Positions 12,477-25,700 are shown, counted from the first letter of the stretch. The stretch: DNA of 64,000 nt from Proteles cristata cristata (GCA_017311185.1 JAESUZ010002388.1:124001-188000); one strand, 5' to 3'. Notes: generated by a model not told the origin, from the letters alone. A program made the numbers and translations.

Positions 12477-13989
12477 TTAGAGCTACCAGATATGAAAACT
12501 AGAAGAGGCCTCGGTGCACTGATTTTCAAACAATTCCGATTGCAACCCACAAGTGAGAAGAGCGTGTCACGCCGTGGCCCAGAAGGTACGTTCATACATA
12601 GGTAAACACGGTTTCAAAATAGGCAACTCAACACCACACTCATCTTTGCAATGGGTGATGCCCTCTGATAGTTTCTATTGTATTCTAATTCACTGGAAAA
12701 AAAAGAAAGAAATGCCATTCAGGACCCACTGAATTGATTTCATGGCTCCACTAATGGGTTGCAATCTAGTTGGAAAAACACTTTCTCAGTTCAATCTTCT
12801 TCCTGACTCAGAAATCTCTCCTACAGTATCCTGCTATGTGATTACCCTTTGCCTGCCCGGAAAAAAAAAATGCCACTGGACGGGAGTGTACAATCATTTC
12901 AGTTAGCCTGCTCCAGCGCGGGACATTAATGACTGTAAGAAAGCACTTTCTTCTTCTGAGCTGAAATTTGTTTCTCTAGGACTCCCAACCTTTAGCACTA
13001 CCGGCTAGAGCTACGTAAAGCAATTCTGTTCCTTCTTCGGCATGATGGCCCTCTAAATATTGCAAGGCTGTTGTTATACCCCCTCTTCATCTCTCCACTC
13101 ATGTTGAACACTATTTCCGGAAGACTGACAATTTTGGTCTATCTCCCATAGGAGTCTAGCTACCAAGGCTTCTCTTCAATTAGATTGTCTAGAAATAGAC
13201 ATGGTACCCCAGATATCTGACGAAGACAGAACGAAAAGAAAAACTGTGTGCTTCTTGTCACTGGAGCATTATTTTCTAGCATAACACTGCCTGAGTTTGC
13301 GTTAATGTATTTAGCCTTTCATCCATCCTTTTAACAAACATTTGTCAAGCACCTACTATACCTCAAGCACTCTCCTGGGGGTGGGAAGAGTATGATGGAG
13401 TGAATAGTCCCTCTTTTAACTTAGGTTGAAGCCAAACCCAAACTGTTAGTTCTTTTGACCAAACCAAATTTCCCTCATCCTTACCATTTTGGATTTTGAA
13501 TTTAATGCCATTAAATGTCATCTCAATTCAGGTGGTCCTTACAACATGTGTTAAATGCTTATAGACCTATGGTAGGCATTCTGGAGAATATAAAGGAAGC
13601 ATGGTCTCAATGACCCTATGACTTCCAGTTGAGTTGGGAGTTAGGTCCCTAGGAATGAAAACCCAACAGAAAAATTGTAAAGTGCTATTTGACCAGAGGG
13701 GAGGTAGCATGGTCGAGACTATAAACATGCCAGGATTTCAAGTGTCCTTTTATGGGGTTTCCCGACCCCTGCCTCTGCTTCTTTGATTAGTTAGTTGCTC
13801 TTCTCTGGACGTTGGCCAGCTACATTCTTGAAGCCTGCGTTGACCTGCTTAAATAATTTCAGAGGGATGGAACTCCCAGGGCTATCGCCATGGAAATGAA
13901 ACGTGTTTATGGCGATCAGACACCCACTGAAGCCCTTACTGAGTCACTGAAACTGTTCGCTGGGATTGGAAATATGGCTTCCATAGTTG

Positions 13990-14340
13990 GTTTGAAAAAA
14001 GAACAGGAAAAAAAAAAAAGCCAATATGGCTGAAGTCAAATGAGCAAAAGGGAGAATGGTAGGAAATGAGTTTAGAAGGATAATCAGAGGTCGGATCTTC
14101 TAGGGCCCTATAAGACATGGCAAAAAGTTTAGATTTATTCTGTTAGGAAATTATTGAAGGATTTTGAGGAGGTGTGTGATAAGATCTGATTTAAAGTTTT
14201 AAAGCTTTACTCTAGCTGCTGTATGGAGAATGCATTCTAAGGCGGGCCAGAGTGGTTAGGAGCCTATTCTAATAGTCCAGGGGAGAGATGGTGGTGGCTT
14301 GGACTAGATTCTGAGCAATGCAAGCAGAGAGGAGAAGTTG
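13990..14340 (+). repeat. Old mammalian interspersed repeat, family not assigned
   Basis: Phrases such as GGGCCCTATAAGACATGG, TTTAGATTTATTCTGTTAGG, TTACTCTAGCTGCTGTATGG and AATAGTCCAGGGGAGAGATG belong to a widely dispersed old mammalian repeat. I recognise the type but not its formal name. Confidence 0.55.
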
Positions 14341-14389
14341 AATTTAACATATGTTTTGGGGAGACAGCAAACAAGCCTTGCTGATGGAC

Positions 14390-15150
14390 ATCTCCACCTG
14401 ATGGTCCTATAGACACTTTCGATTAAACATTTCCAAACCAAACTTATTATCTTAATTATAAAGCCTGGCTCTCCTAAATTCTATCAGTAAACCACCAAAC
14501 ATCCAAGCTGGGAAGTTTGGTTTTTACTCCTTCCTCGGCCTCTTAGTATGCCTTGTTTATTTGGACATAGAAATGTAGACTCTGTCTTTTTTTCTTCTTT
14601 CCATTCTCATTACCATTGCCCTGGAGCGGGCTCCTGCCATTTTTTGGTCTGGACTACATTGCCCTCCTAATTGCTCTCCAGGCTTCATCTCTCTCTTCAG
14701 ATTATCCTCCAGGGATCCTTCTAAACTGTGAAGCTGACCATTCTTTAAAATCTTCTCATAGTTCCCTAAAACGTACAGAACAAACTTCAGACTCTTATGT
14801 ATGATATTCAAGAGTCCTTATGATCTTGACTACACTCTCCTATGATCTAGCCACACTGGACTGCTCACGGTTCACTGAAATATGCCACACACTTTCACGT
14901 CTTATGCCTTTGGTTATGCTTTTGCTTCTGCCAAAATCTTTCCTGACTCTTGCTCCCACAGAAGTGCTTTCTTGGGTGTTCCTAAAGCACTTTCACTCAT
15001 ACCGTTGCTACAGAGCTTACTATAATGCATTATGGTGAGCTGGCTATGTGACTGTCCTACTCACATTACTGGGTGTTCCTGAGGGCAAATTCCATGCCTG
15101 ATTCATTCTGGCAGCCCTCTCGGCAGCTAGCACAATGTACATGGTAGGCA
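14390..15150 (+). mobile_element. L2 LINE 3' fragment
   Basis: The order of ACATCTCCACCTGATGG, a C/T-rich region, AACTTCAGACTCTTATG, a TTTCCTGACTCTTGCTCCCA block and a terminal GGCATCTAGGATATAT resembles the L2 3' region. It is strongly diverged and has no intact frame. Confidence 0.6.
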
Positions 15151-15639
15151 TCTAGGATATATTTGCTTAATAGCTGAAGCTTAGCCTGATCAGGGTGACA
15201 TCTAGATTGTTGGTCAAAGGCATCAGAAGGTTGGTGAAAAATGGCTACCAGCCTCAGTTTTACAGCACTGTAGAATTCTAGAGCTGAAGTTACTCTAAAG
15301 ATTGTTGAATGCAACTCCTAGCTAAACCAATGAGGATATGTGCTTTGTAATCCATTTTGTTTTGTTTTTGTTTTCACCTGCCTTTGTTGTCCACACCAAT
15401 AACTTTCTCCCCTAATAATCAAGGTCTTCTAAGATTGAAATCCCACCCATTGACATTTATGCTCGTTCCAGAGCACATTATCCTCATCTGACACATAAAA
15501 CAATTTCTAAACATCACAATGAAATGCATTCTCAATGACTTAATTTTATCTCACTAGGCATTTCCTAATCAGTGGCTCAAAGAATTTTATAAAATAGTAA
15601 ATAATTCAGCTGCACTGTATGATATGAAACATAATGTAA

Positions 15640-15980
15640 GAGCACCTCCGTACCTGTCACAAAACTCAATAAAACATTATGAAGTTAGTTGAAGTCTGCC
15701 TATACTCCCTTTCCTGACTGCATACCCTTCCTCCAGGTCAAAAGTAACCATTATCCTGAACTTGGTCTTTATCATTCCCTTGCATCTCTTTATATTTTTA
15801 TGAGAATAAACACATCTCTTTTGTAATGGCTGCAGAGTATTTCAATCTATGGCTATACCATACTTTATCTGCCCAGTCTCCGACTGAAGGACTTTTAGGT
15901 CATTTCCAGTTTTCTGGCATTAGAGACAACACTGTGGTAGGTGTGTATCTCTGTGCACTTGCAAGAGGTACTCTGTGTTC
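15640..15980 (+). mobile_element. Old L1-like 3' UTR fragment
   Basis: The order of GTAACCATTATCCTGAACTT, then a promoter-less stretch with GGCTGCAGAGTATTTCAATC and a TTTTAGGTCATTTCCAGTTT block, matches the 3' UTR style of old mammalian L1 or HAL1 elements. No poly(A) or flanking duplication was found. Confidence 0.5.
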
Positions 15981-17094
15981 ATCTCGGCCCAATCGAACCT
16001 GAGTGAAAGGGGGAGGGGGTAGACTAATTTGTCTCTTACATCGTTTGCAAACAGGCTATTCCGTCCAAAGATAAATTTATAAGGCAAGGGCAAAGGGGTC
16101 TGTGAATTCCGAGTTGAATGAACTGTAATTTGGATTCATTTACTTCATCGTTTACTTGAGCTCTTTGATTGCTGATACAAGTTAAAAGGTTTATTCCTTT
16201 AGGTAATGATGCATTTCTAGGAGAATAAATGGCGGTGCTTGAAGTGGGCGCTTTGAATGTGCCATGTACCTGCAGCAGATATTAATGAATTCAGGAAATG
16301 AAAAGTTAGTTAGTGGCAGAAATGACTGGGTCCTGGTTGATGACTGAATTCTGAAGGAATTAAGTCTGAATTAAGAAGGGGAAAAAGCAATGGCTCACAA
16401 GTGAGAAAAATTGAGCTGAAACGTTTGTCTTCCTAACTAGTATTTAAGTGACAGTATAGCATTTAGACCAAAAAGAAGAAAAAAAATATCACTAGCATTT
16501 TTTTTGCAGTCTGTCTTATTTTGGCTGAAATACTGAAGGCAATAAAAGGAATTGAATCTTAGCTCAATCATCTGGGAGAAATTAAAAAAATTATGGGCAG
16601 GATGTGTAATAGCAAGTTCATTTTTCTCAAACCCGCCACGATTCATTTATTTCATCCCACAGAGCACCATTTTGTACCTCAGAAGGAATAAACAAAGGGT
16701 ATGCAGAGAGGCCACACGAAATTCTCTTAGCCCTGCTAGATAATTAGCATATGAAATCCAAAAGGAGAAATACATGAATGGAGGAGGAACAGATTAATCC
16801 AAAACAGCAGATGAAGCAGAGCTCTAGCATTCATGGTTTCAACAGTCACTGTTCCAGCTATTTGTACTAAGTCATAAAGATCAACTATACAAAGAAATTT
16901 GCTTTTGTTGAGTGGAAATTTGGATCTTGGGCCCGGTGAGGCTGATGTGTAGAAACAAGTGGTTAGTGACCACCCTTAGCCCACCACTCAGGCTTTGTAT
17001 CTCTCTGCAGTGGTGCTGGTTGCTTCTCATCACTGTGCATAACTATTCCCCCGTAGACCCAGGGGTACGAGGTAAATGCATGGTGCCATGTTGA

Positions 17095-17310
17095 AAGTGC
17101 GGAGTCACATCTCTTAGGTTTGAATCCCACTTGCTATGTGTAGAAGGCATCTAGCCACTACGTGCCTCAATTTCCTCATCCATCAAATGGGATAATTTTC
17201 TCTAAAAAGTGCCTACTTCAGAGGTTTCTTGGGAGAAATGACATGAGTACATACATGCATCTCACTTAGAACAGCGCCTGGCATACGGGAAGTGTTGAAA
17301 ACATTACATA
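17095..17310 (+). repeat. MIR
   Basis: The typical MIR order is present: GGTTTGAATCCCACTTGCTA, GTGCCTCAATTTCCTCATC, AAATGGGATAAT, and a terminal AGAACAGCGCCTGGCATACG. Confidence 0.75.
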
Positions 17311-18064
17311 TTTTTATAGCACAGAAAGTATCACTTGTTTTAGTGACAGAACTTAATAGCATGATAAATTACTTTAGTCCCCCATTTAACAGTGTCATTA
17401 CTTCATTTTATGGAGGGAATCATATGTTCAAGTGTTATTCACATATTTGGGTCTTTGGACATATTCCGGTTAACGTCCATGGTCTGCCGTCAACAAAAGT
17501 CATCATCATTTGATTTGGATTAAAAAAAAATTTTGGTGGAAGAAATATGCGTAGGGTGGCAAATTTTCTTTAAAGCCCATGTTTGGTAGTTTAGTTGAGG
17601 TTCACATATTAAAGTCCCCATTAACCAGAACACTGCTACTGGGGAGCCCTGGAGACTGAAGCTTTCTGCTTCCCTAAGAGTTAAATGAGAACATCCACTG
17701 GTCAATAGAACATCCAGTTGGAATCAGTAGAGTGACAGACTTTTAGAAATAGAAGAAACCTTCCAAACCATCTGGTTCAGCCTCTCACCCAGTGCAGCCT
17801 GGCTTCTCTGCTCAAATGTCTTTGGTGGTAAGGCACTCCCAAGCTCAGAAGAGGCTCGTAACTTACAACAGACAGTTCAAGTTGATAGAAAATTCTTTTT
17901 CTTGGGCTGACATGACTGTCTCTCTCCCCTCCAATCCTCTTCTGCCTTCTGCTTGAATTGGGCAGTCTCTTCTTCCTGCTGCCATTTCTCCACTAAGTAG
18001 CACTGGTTGTACTGCTTTGTAATGGTCAGCTCCAGTGCAACCTCAGCTACTTGGGAGTAGGAGT

Positions 18065-18068
<4 letters not shown>

Positions 18069-18099
<31 letters not shown>
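18069..18099 (+). repeat. (TC)n microsatellite
   Basis: This is an uninterrupted TC run of about 15 units, set in an old L2/MIR-type tail (GACTAGCATAATGCCTGGCA follows). Confidence 0.9.
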
Positions 18100-18103
<4 letters not shown>

Positions 18104-18847
18104 GGCTCTGTATTCCCAGTGACTAGCATAATGCCTGGCATGTACATACAACTCTCACTATGTATCTGTGGAATGAATGAATATCACAATTGCAGTTCCA
18201 CCTACCGGTCCTAATTCTGCACTCTGCAGTAATATAGAACAAATATGCTCTTTCCACATGGTGTGCCGACTGAAGATTACCACCACCATGTCACCTGTTA
18301 ATTGTCTCTTGCGGACCAAACGTGATAAGGGCCTTCATTTATTATTCTTATGACATGAATTCCAGTCATCCCCTTCCTCTTTCTGGGAACCTCCATCTTC
18401 TAGACGCTTTCTAATTTTTCAAAGTCCCTCCTGAAATGGGGCCCCAGCAACTGATGATAATATGCTTGATTTGTCCTAGCAGCACTAGGACAAATGACAA
18501 TAACACAATCTCTTCTTGTGAGGTGGACATGAACACAATTTTTCATTCTGACAGGATTCAACGGGCGTCTTTTGGTAATGTTCATAGTCGAGAATTAACT
18601 ACATTAACAAAACAGACCAATAAATTGGAAGCATGATTGGCAACAGAGGCATAATCTGCTAATTCACTTATGGTATTAATTTGCTGTCAGCATGTAGACA
18701 AAGTATTACATTTTGCAAAGAGAGTACTGGTGTTTGTGACATCTCTATGCACCAAACATGTACAGTGTGTTCTGAGTGAATGATGTGAGAGGATAGAATG
18801 AAGGAAAAGGTCAGGGGAAGATGGTTTTAGGTAACTTTTTGGGAGGG

Positions 18848-18948
18848 AAGATTTTACTTTTACGTAATCTCTACACCCAACACGGGGCTCAAACTCACAA
18901 CCACGAGATCAAGTCACATGCTCACCGGCCGAGCCAGCCAGGTACCCC
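18848..18948 (-). mobile_element. Old carnivore CAN-SINE fragment
   Basis: This is the reverse complement of a CAN-SINE tRNA-like head: GGGGTACCTGGCTGG at 18948 downward and a GAGCCCCGTG block, with a short A-rich tail near 18850. It is flanked by a short duplication TTTTAGGTA (18827-18835 and 18950-18958). It is more diverged than the other copies. Confidence 0.8.
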
Positions 18949-21465
18949 ATTTTAGGTATTTTGTACCTCGGCATCCCCCAAAGGGTAACTGGTTGGCTTT
19001 CTGCATTTATTTTTTGGCCACTGCTGGTATCAGGCCTCTGTTGTCCATTCCCACCACTGTACACGTCACAGGGAGGCTGGGTTCTCAGTCTCTACCTCTC
19101 TCACCCAATTTCACTGTCTTTTTTACTCATAGATCCATTCTGTCCCCTTTCTGGCATCAGTAGTCTTGGTCCTCATGGAGGCAGTCACTGATGTTACCAA
19201 GGTTTTTGTTACCTTTGAGCAAGGGATCATTTTTATTCGGATAGGGCACTGGCGTTCCAGAAAGGCTGGTGAGTTTCTTGGCATTGTAAAAGGTGCTATT
19301 CAGGGGCCGGAACAGCCATTCCTGTGAACAGGACACTAACGAAGGGGAAAATAGCATGTTTCAAACAAAAATGCCTTCCCCTCCTTCATTTTGGCCTTCT
19401 CCACCTATTATTATGGTCGCTTGTGTACTGCTTGACAATTTGGTCCATTTCTTCTTTAGTTAAGAGAACATCATTTAAAACTATAATCTGCTTTTTCTTC
19501 CAAATTATTTAGCTCCCTCTGAAATGTCTACTTTTAAGAAAGGCTAGGGGGGCGCTGCTAGCTGGTACAAATTTGAAAAGCTGGCTTTGGCCTGCTGTCT
19601 GCCTCAACAGAGCACTATAGAATCCTGTGTGCCCCCCGTGCCTTCCGTCACCTTCACGAGCAAATGCTGTGTCTTTGCATTTCTCCAGTACTGGGATATG
19701 GACAGGTCATCTTTGCAAGGTCAAGTACTGGAAGAAAGGAAGCTGGTGGCAGAGCTGCTCCGGAGAGCGCCTGACCTCCTCCCCCCTCCCTTTCGTCTCT
19801 GCCTTTCCTAATGGTTGATGGCGTTGGGTGAGGACAAGGTGCATGTGTGTCCTGGTGGGGTGGCCAGGGCCAGAGCACTGCGGGGAGAGCAAGGCCTGGA
19901 TGGAGCTGGCCCATTCTCAAGATCTTCCATGTGGTTCTAAGTCTCAGGTCTACGGAAGTTCTTTGCATTGCGACTCTGTGCAAGTTTCAAGCACTTGGGT
20001 TAGGCCTGCGAAGCGCCTTTGTTATGCAGAGACACCTTAGGTTCGCCATGACCGGAAGCAGGAGACAGGCGAGTTTCGTTCCACTGTACATTTGCACAGG
20101 GCTTTTTGGTTGCCGAGGTGATTTCATACATGCCGTCTCCTTTAACTTCCCCAGAGCGAATTGCGTGGTCAGTGCTCGGTCCTCAGCACCTGGAACGGTG
20201 CCTGACACCCAGAGATCCTCAATAAATATCCGTGGAATGGAAAAACGAGCGCCCACTTCATAGACGAGGGAATCGGGAGGGGGAGAGGGTAAGCACACTG
20301 GCAAGTTGCTGCTGGCGCAGTGACTTGCCCCGGGTGACACAGCTAATGAGGAACAAAGCCTAGACCCCCTCTAAGTCGGCTAGACCCAGATTGTTTTTTC
20401 CACTACAAGCCCAGCCTCTTTGGCTCTAACCCTCACAATATCCTTTTTGGCGAAAGAGAGCAACCCATCTTCAGAAATGTTTCTAATTTCTTGTTCGAGC
20501 CTTTTTTTTTTTTTAATCGGGGTAAATTGTAAATTCACCCCAATCCCTTCCCACTAAGGCAGTGGGAGAAGTGGATGTTCCCGTCACATGCTGTAATCCA
20601 GCTACAGGCCCCTGGTGTCCACGCGTCACCACGTGAAGGGCTCAGAGCAATCTGGGTCAGAAGAGGAAGAGCACATCTGGCTTGCAAATGCACTCGACAG
20701 ATGTTTTTCCTCCACATCTGCTTGGAAGAAGCCAGTAGTTCTGATGAGGCACATTTGGAAAAAGGAATCCTTGAATTTTACAATTTCTTTCCCTAAAGCA
20801 AAGACTGTGGTTTCCATTTTGACTTGGAGCAGGGCACACAGGAAATGAGTTCATCTCTAAAGCAGGGCCCAAACCCCAGTTTCATTGTCTGTCTTCCCTT
20901 CGGTTCGCACGTCTAAGATTTCAGGCTGTTGTCAGTTTCCTTTTGCTCAGTCAGCGGCTACCGTGTGACTGCATATTGGTGAGGGCCGGGGGAAGAAAGG
21001 GCAGGAAATACTGGTTTCTATTCTTAGTTTTTCTATCCGTGCATTATGATCCTGGCTGAATTATTTGGGGGGCTGGGCTTTTAGGTAACTTCAGAGGAGC
21101 TGGAGGTCACCTTTCGCCCAGGGTTGCCTAACGTTTTCACACTGCGCTCCCAAGACCCAGGACAGGTTTCCTTCCACGTCGAGCAGTTTCGGACATGTCC
21201 TTTCCAAAGGTGCCGGTGACAATCCAGATAAGTTTCCGGTGACCTTTCTAGTGTGCCTTCCTAGCATGCAAAGTCACATTACTGTTCTAACGTGTCTTCT
21301 GCTTCCCTTGCCAACTTAGGCTAAGAATATTCCAGTGGGCTGAAGGCAGCATCAGTACCTGTATGACTTTGAAAGCCAGAGCCGACAAACTCTTGGAGAA
21401 AATGGTTCTAAGGTCCTATCACTTTATTCTGGGGGAATAAAAGAAGGGACCCAGTCACCTCCACC

Positions 21466-21687
21466 CTGTGGCTCTCAATCAGCAATGATTTGGCTTCCGG
21501 GAAGACATTTGGCAACATCTGGATACATTTTGTTATTATTACAACTTGGGGAGAGGAGTGCTACTGAATAGAATATTCTGGACAGAAGCCAGAGATGCTG
21601 CTAAACATCCTACAGTGCACAAGACACTCCCACGGCCAGCAATGACCTGTCCTGAAATGTCAGTGGTGCCATGGTGGAGAATCCCTG
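21466..21687 (+). mobile_element. Old hAT-type MITE
   Basis: A CTGTGGCTCTCAATC start, GACATTTGGCAACATCTGGA, TGCTGCTAAACATCCTACAG and GGTGGAGAATCCCTG give the full outline of the same MITE family as 537-740, here nearly complete with degraded inverted ends. Confidence 0.75.
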
Positions 21688-21714
21688 CTTAAGGGCTTTC
21701 AGGGAGCCACCATT

Positions 21715-21930
21715 ATTAACATTTAATCGAGCCCATACTTCCAGACTCTGTTTTAGGCATTTTACATGTGTTAACTCATGTAACACAATAATTCCGTGAA
21801 ATAAATTATATTATCAACCCATCTTAAAAATGCACAGAGGCACAGAGAAGTTAAGTAACTTGCCCAAGGCTGTACAGCTAGCTGGGAATTCACTCACGTA
21901 GACTTGGGAGTCTGTGCTCTCCAACAGTAC
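21715..21930 (+). repeat. MIR
   Basis: TTTTACATGTGTTAACTCAT, GAGGCACAGAGAAGTTAAGT and AACTTGCCCAAGGCTGTACA are characteristic MIR phrases. Confidence 0.8.
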
Positions 21931-22020
21931 ACTGTTCCCAGATGGGCTAAGGGACGGTTGTAAATTATACCTTAGGGCTGGACCAAGTTCATATAAATTC
22001 TGCTCGAAATGGTGCCTACA

Positions 22021-22126
22021 CTTTAATTTTTTCCGAAGTGGGGCTTGAACCCCTGAACTGTGAGGTCATGACCTGAGCTGAAATCAAGAGTCGGCTGCTT
22101 AACTGACTGAGCCACCCAGGCGCTCC
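22021..22126 (-). mobile_element. CAN-SINE head fragment
   Basis: This is the reverse complement of the tRNA-derived head, ending GAGCCACCCAGGCGCTCC on the plus strand. The (CT)n and most of the tail are missing, leaving only a T-rich start near 22021. Confidence 0.85.
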
Positions 22127-22875
22127 GTGCTCATGCTTTAGCATAACATCAAGGGGCATGATATTTATTCCCTCCTTGAAACGTGAGATTGAAGACTAAG
22201 ATGTCTTGCCCACACGAACTCCTTACTTTTTAGACCAGAGGTCAACAAATTGTTTTTTTCCTTTGTTTCGAGAATGAAAACATAGAAATACGGACTACTG
22301 GGGCTGTTATCAAGCAAGACTGAATCAACTTTTATTGTTTCTGCCAGTCTCACGTTGCACTCCCCATCCCGGGCGGTACCGCCTCGTCCCCATTTGCCTT
22401 ACCAGACACAAGATGCCCTCCTCCCTCCATCGTGCTCACAGAGAAGGACTGGAGACATTCCCAGCTGAGCAAACGGAAATGATGGAAAAGAGCCTAAAGT
22501 GTGATCCCTTGGCAGGAGCCCTTGCGTTTCAGCAAAGGCCAAAACACAGCCAAAGAAATGGCAGCCTAAAGGTGGACACATCGACTGGCTAAGGGACGGG
22601 TGTGTGTGGGTAGGGAAGCTGATGTGTCTAATTCCGTACGTTCACCTTTAGATTGTAGAATCTATTTTCAGGACCGAGAATGGGCCACGGAGAAAGCATG
22701 CCCGCCATCCCTTTTAACTACTCGCTAAAGCAAAGCCTCCATTTCCCTGGCTCCCAAGCAACAGATTGCGTCCTGCCTGCCATGGCCCTTGACCTCCTGG
22801 AATTCTACTTTTCAGTGAACTTTCATCTTCAGCAATCCAGGGCCTATAACCCTTGGCTGATTTGATTTCACTTTC

Positions 22876-23079
22876 TTTCTCTCTTTTTTTAAAACAATGT
22901 ATTTATTTTGAGAGAAAGAGTGAGAGTAAGCAGGAGAGATGGAGAGAGAGAATCCCAAGCAGGCTCCACACTGTCAGTGCAGAGCCCGATGGGGGGAGTG
23001 GACCCACAAACCTTGAGATCATGCCTGAGCCCAAAAGAAGAGATGGATGCTTACCCGACTGAGCCCCCCAGGCGCCCCA
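22876..23079 (-). mobile_element. Felid CAN-SINE, nearly complete
   Basis: The inverted copy runs from a T-rich tail through a GAGA tract to GAGCCCCCCAGGCGCCCC. It is flanked by a perfect 12-bp duplication GATTTCACTTTC at 22864-22875 and 23080-23091. Confidence 0.93.
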
Positions 23080-23171
23080 GATTTCACTTTCGGTCTGTAT
23101 TTTTGTTTTTTACAACTAAGGTATTTAAAAGAGAAGTTCAATGCCCTTGTTATTCTTGAGTTAGTTAATGG

Positions 23172-23388
23172 TTTTTAAAATTTTTTTTAATGTTTATTCA
23201 TTTTTGAGAGAGAGAGAAAAACAGTGAGTAGGGATGGACTGAGAGAGAGGGAGACACAGAATCTGAAGCAGGCTTCAGGCTCCAAGCTGTCAGCACAGAT
23301 CCTGACACGGGACTCGAATCCATGAACTGTGAGATCATGACCTGAGCCGAAGTCGGATGCTTAACCGACTGAGCCACCCGGGTGCCCC
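23172..23388 (-). mobile_element. Felid CAN-SINE
   Basis: The inverted copy has a T-rich tail, a GAGAGAGAG tract and an intact tRNA-like head ending GAGCCACCCGGGTGCCCC. A possible diverged duplication is GAGTTAGTTAAT against GAGTCGGTTAAT. Confidence 0.9.
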
Positions 23389-23767
23389 TAGAGTCGGTTA
23401 ATTGTAATGTAGAGGCCAAGCCTGACAATCTAAGGCCTAGGAAATGAAAGCAAATATTCTTCTATTAAGGAGAAAAGTCTATCCTGGAATTGCAGTATTC
23501 TGAGTTTCCACAGTGACTGTTTCTTCCAGGTCCTTACGGCAAGAATTATTTTCATACTAAGGGGGGGAAAAAGCAATAGAAGAAAAGAAGTAATTTGTTC
23601 AGGGAGATCAGGAAGAGCCCAAATTTTCCATTTAGTGTTTTTTTTTTGGGGGGGGGTGGAGTTAGCTTTCCAAAAGGTGAGCTGGAACTAATCTGAAGAG
23701 TTCTCTGAAAGTCAGTCCATCTGTTTTCTATCTGTAAGTAATATATGCCTGGGCAGCTACCGATCAC

Positions 23768-23880
23768 TGCTCCTGTGATTCTGATTTAATTGGCCTGAAG
23801 TGGGGCTGACAATTTTGTGAAAGAGCTTCCTAGGTGATTCTAATATTCAGTCTGGGTTGAGAACCATCAACAATGATTTT
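23768..23880 (+). mobile_element. MER5A-like MITE fragment
   Basis: TGATTCTGATTTAATTGGCC, GTGGGGCTGACAATTTT, CTAGGTGATTCTAATATTCA and GGGTTGAGAACCATCA match the right half of MER5A-type hAT MITEs. Confidence 0.75.
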
Positions 23881-23929
23881 GCAAGAGCAACAGCTAGCTG
23901 TCAGTTATTGCAACGAATACCGACGAGAA

Positions 23930-24065
23930 GGCCACCACTTATTAGGCACTTACGTGCCCTGGCAGTGGTGCTTCCTACTTTACACGCATTGTTGTGAATC
24001 CTTGACATAGCCTCGTGAAACAAATATTATCCCCATTTTACTGATGAGGGAGTGAATGCTTATTT
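23930..24065 (+). repeat. MIR fragment
   Basis: TTATTAGGCACTTACGTGCC and TATCCCCATTTTACTGATGA are MIR core phrases. Confidence 0.75.
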
Positions 24066-24109
24066 GCCAGTTAATGTACCGGTTAATGTTTATTTACTGG
24101 TTAGTTTAC

Positions 24110-25130
24110 TGGTTCTAGAGGATGCAGCTTGTAAGATTTCTAGCCCCGACCTCTCTAAACCCTGGACTCCCTTCTCCAAATGCCTGCCTGGCACCTCCGC
24201 CTGGGTATCTCATGGGCATCTCCAACCTAGCCTGGCCAAAATGAGCCTCTTGATTCTCCCCACCCCCACTTGCTACCCCTCTAATGCTCTCCATCAGAGA
24301 AAATGGCGCTCCCATCCAATTTGTCTGATTGTTCAGGCCAATCCCTTGCAGTCATTCTTGACTTCTTTCTCTGCTCTCGCGTTCTATACTCTGTCGACTC
24401 AATCTCCAAAATATATTCAAAATCCAACCACTTCTCACCACCTTCACCAGGCATCTTTCATATGAAGTACCACACGTGCTTCGTAAGCGGTCTCCCTGCT
24501 CCTCAACTGTTACCCTTGCCTAGCAGTCTGCAACGTCCTTTTGTGCATAAATTGGATCATGTCGCTCCTCTGCTCAAAGCCCTCACAATGGCTTCCTATC
24601 ACACACAGAATAAAATCCAAAGTCCTTACCAGGGCTTAGGAGGCCCAGCACAACAGGCTCTGGTTTGTCTTGTCTGCGCTCGTCTCTTACCATTCCTTCC
24701 CTTTCTCACTTCGCTTCAGCCGCGTGGACCTTCATTCTCAAGCCGACCAGGCATGTTCCCGCGCCAGAGCCTTTGTTCATGCTGCTGCATCGGAAACGGG
24801 TTTCCCCCCACCTCCCTCCACCTCACGTTTCCCCGCCCTGCCCCACGCTCCATTTAGGTGTCTGAGCAAATGTCACCTCAACAGAGAGGCCTTCCTCAAC
24901 TAGCTGAGATGAAACAGCATTCCCGACATGTTATCTCTTTACCTGCTTGTTTGATTCATTTCGCTTAACACCACCTGAGACATACACATTATTTACATAT
25001 CTGCTTATCTTTTTTTGTCTCATCCACTAAGACAAAGTCCAAAATGACTTTGTTTCATTTGAGCACTTAAGACAAGGGCTGTCATATAGAGGGCCCTCAA
25101 TAAGTATTAACCGAATGAATAAATGAGTGA
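24110..25130 (+). mobile_element. L2 LINE 3' part, about 1 kb
   Basis: This is a long, well-preserved run of L2 3' sequence: CTCCAAAATATATTCAAAAT, GGTCTCCCTGCTCC, GATCATGTCGCTCCTCTGCT, ACAATGGCTTCCTATCACAC, AGCTCAAATGTCACCT-like wording, GAGGCCTTCCTCAACT, and a terminal GCCCTCAATAAGTATTAACC. The 184-codon open frame at 24303-24857 lies wholly inside it and is a repeat-borne frame, not a gene. Confidence 0.88.
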
Positions 25131-25559
25131 AATAGCTGAGATTTAAACCCAGATCATTTGACATAGAAGTCTATATTCTTGATCACATTGCCGTCATTAG
25201 TCTCCCCTGTCATCTGTCAAAGTGTAGAGAGGTAAGGTAATAATTGCGTAGCTGCAAAGTGGCAGAATCAGTCCTGAAACCGGGGTCTGTTGGCTTCCCC
25301 AACCTGTTTTTTCCTACTGCTTCCATACTGCCTCCCAGTGGAGAAATTGCTGGTGACTGCATTGAGCAAAACGCGGGTGTATTCATTGAGGTTTACATCT
25401 TTGACCTGTCATTTCGACATGATTTTATACAGCCTTCGTCTTCCTTGGTTCAGCTTTGAAGCCTGCTAAGTATACGATGGGGTAAAAGGCACCAGTATAA
25501 TACTCCACTAGCCTGTCACAAGGCCCTAAATCCTACCATTATAGATCACACCTTCTGCT

Positions 25560-25700
25560 GGACTTGGACAAATTACTTAAATTCCTCTAACATTCTAAAA
25601 ATTATCTCTGAAATGGAGATAGAGTGTGAAGTGACATCATTTCTAGAAAGCACCCAGCACAGTGCCTGGTATGTAGTAAATTCTCAATAAATTAGATTAC
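25560..25700 (+). repeat. MIR fragment
   Basis: GGACAAATTACTTAAATTCC, CTGAAATGGAGATA and GCACAGTGCCTGGTATGTAG are MIR-type wording. Confidence 0.65.

Noticed and set aside
18069..18099. Short regular repeats as a possible CRISPR array (also 39491-39552, 34366-34428)
   Set aside because: They are plain microsatellites with no spacers, in a mammalian genome.
19847..20263. 138-codon plus-strand frame
   Set aside because: It overlaps MIR-like sequence near 20090-20263, opposes a frame of similar length, and has no recognisable family.
24303..24857. 184-codon open frame on the plus strand
   Set aside because: It lies entirely in a recognisable L2 3' fragment; the frame is incidental.
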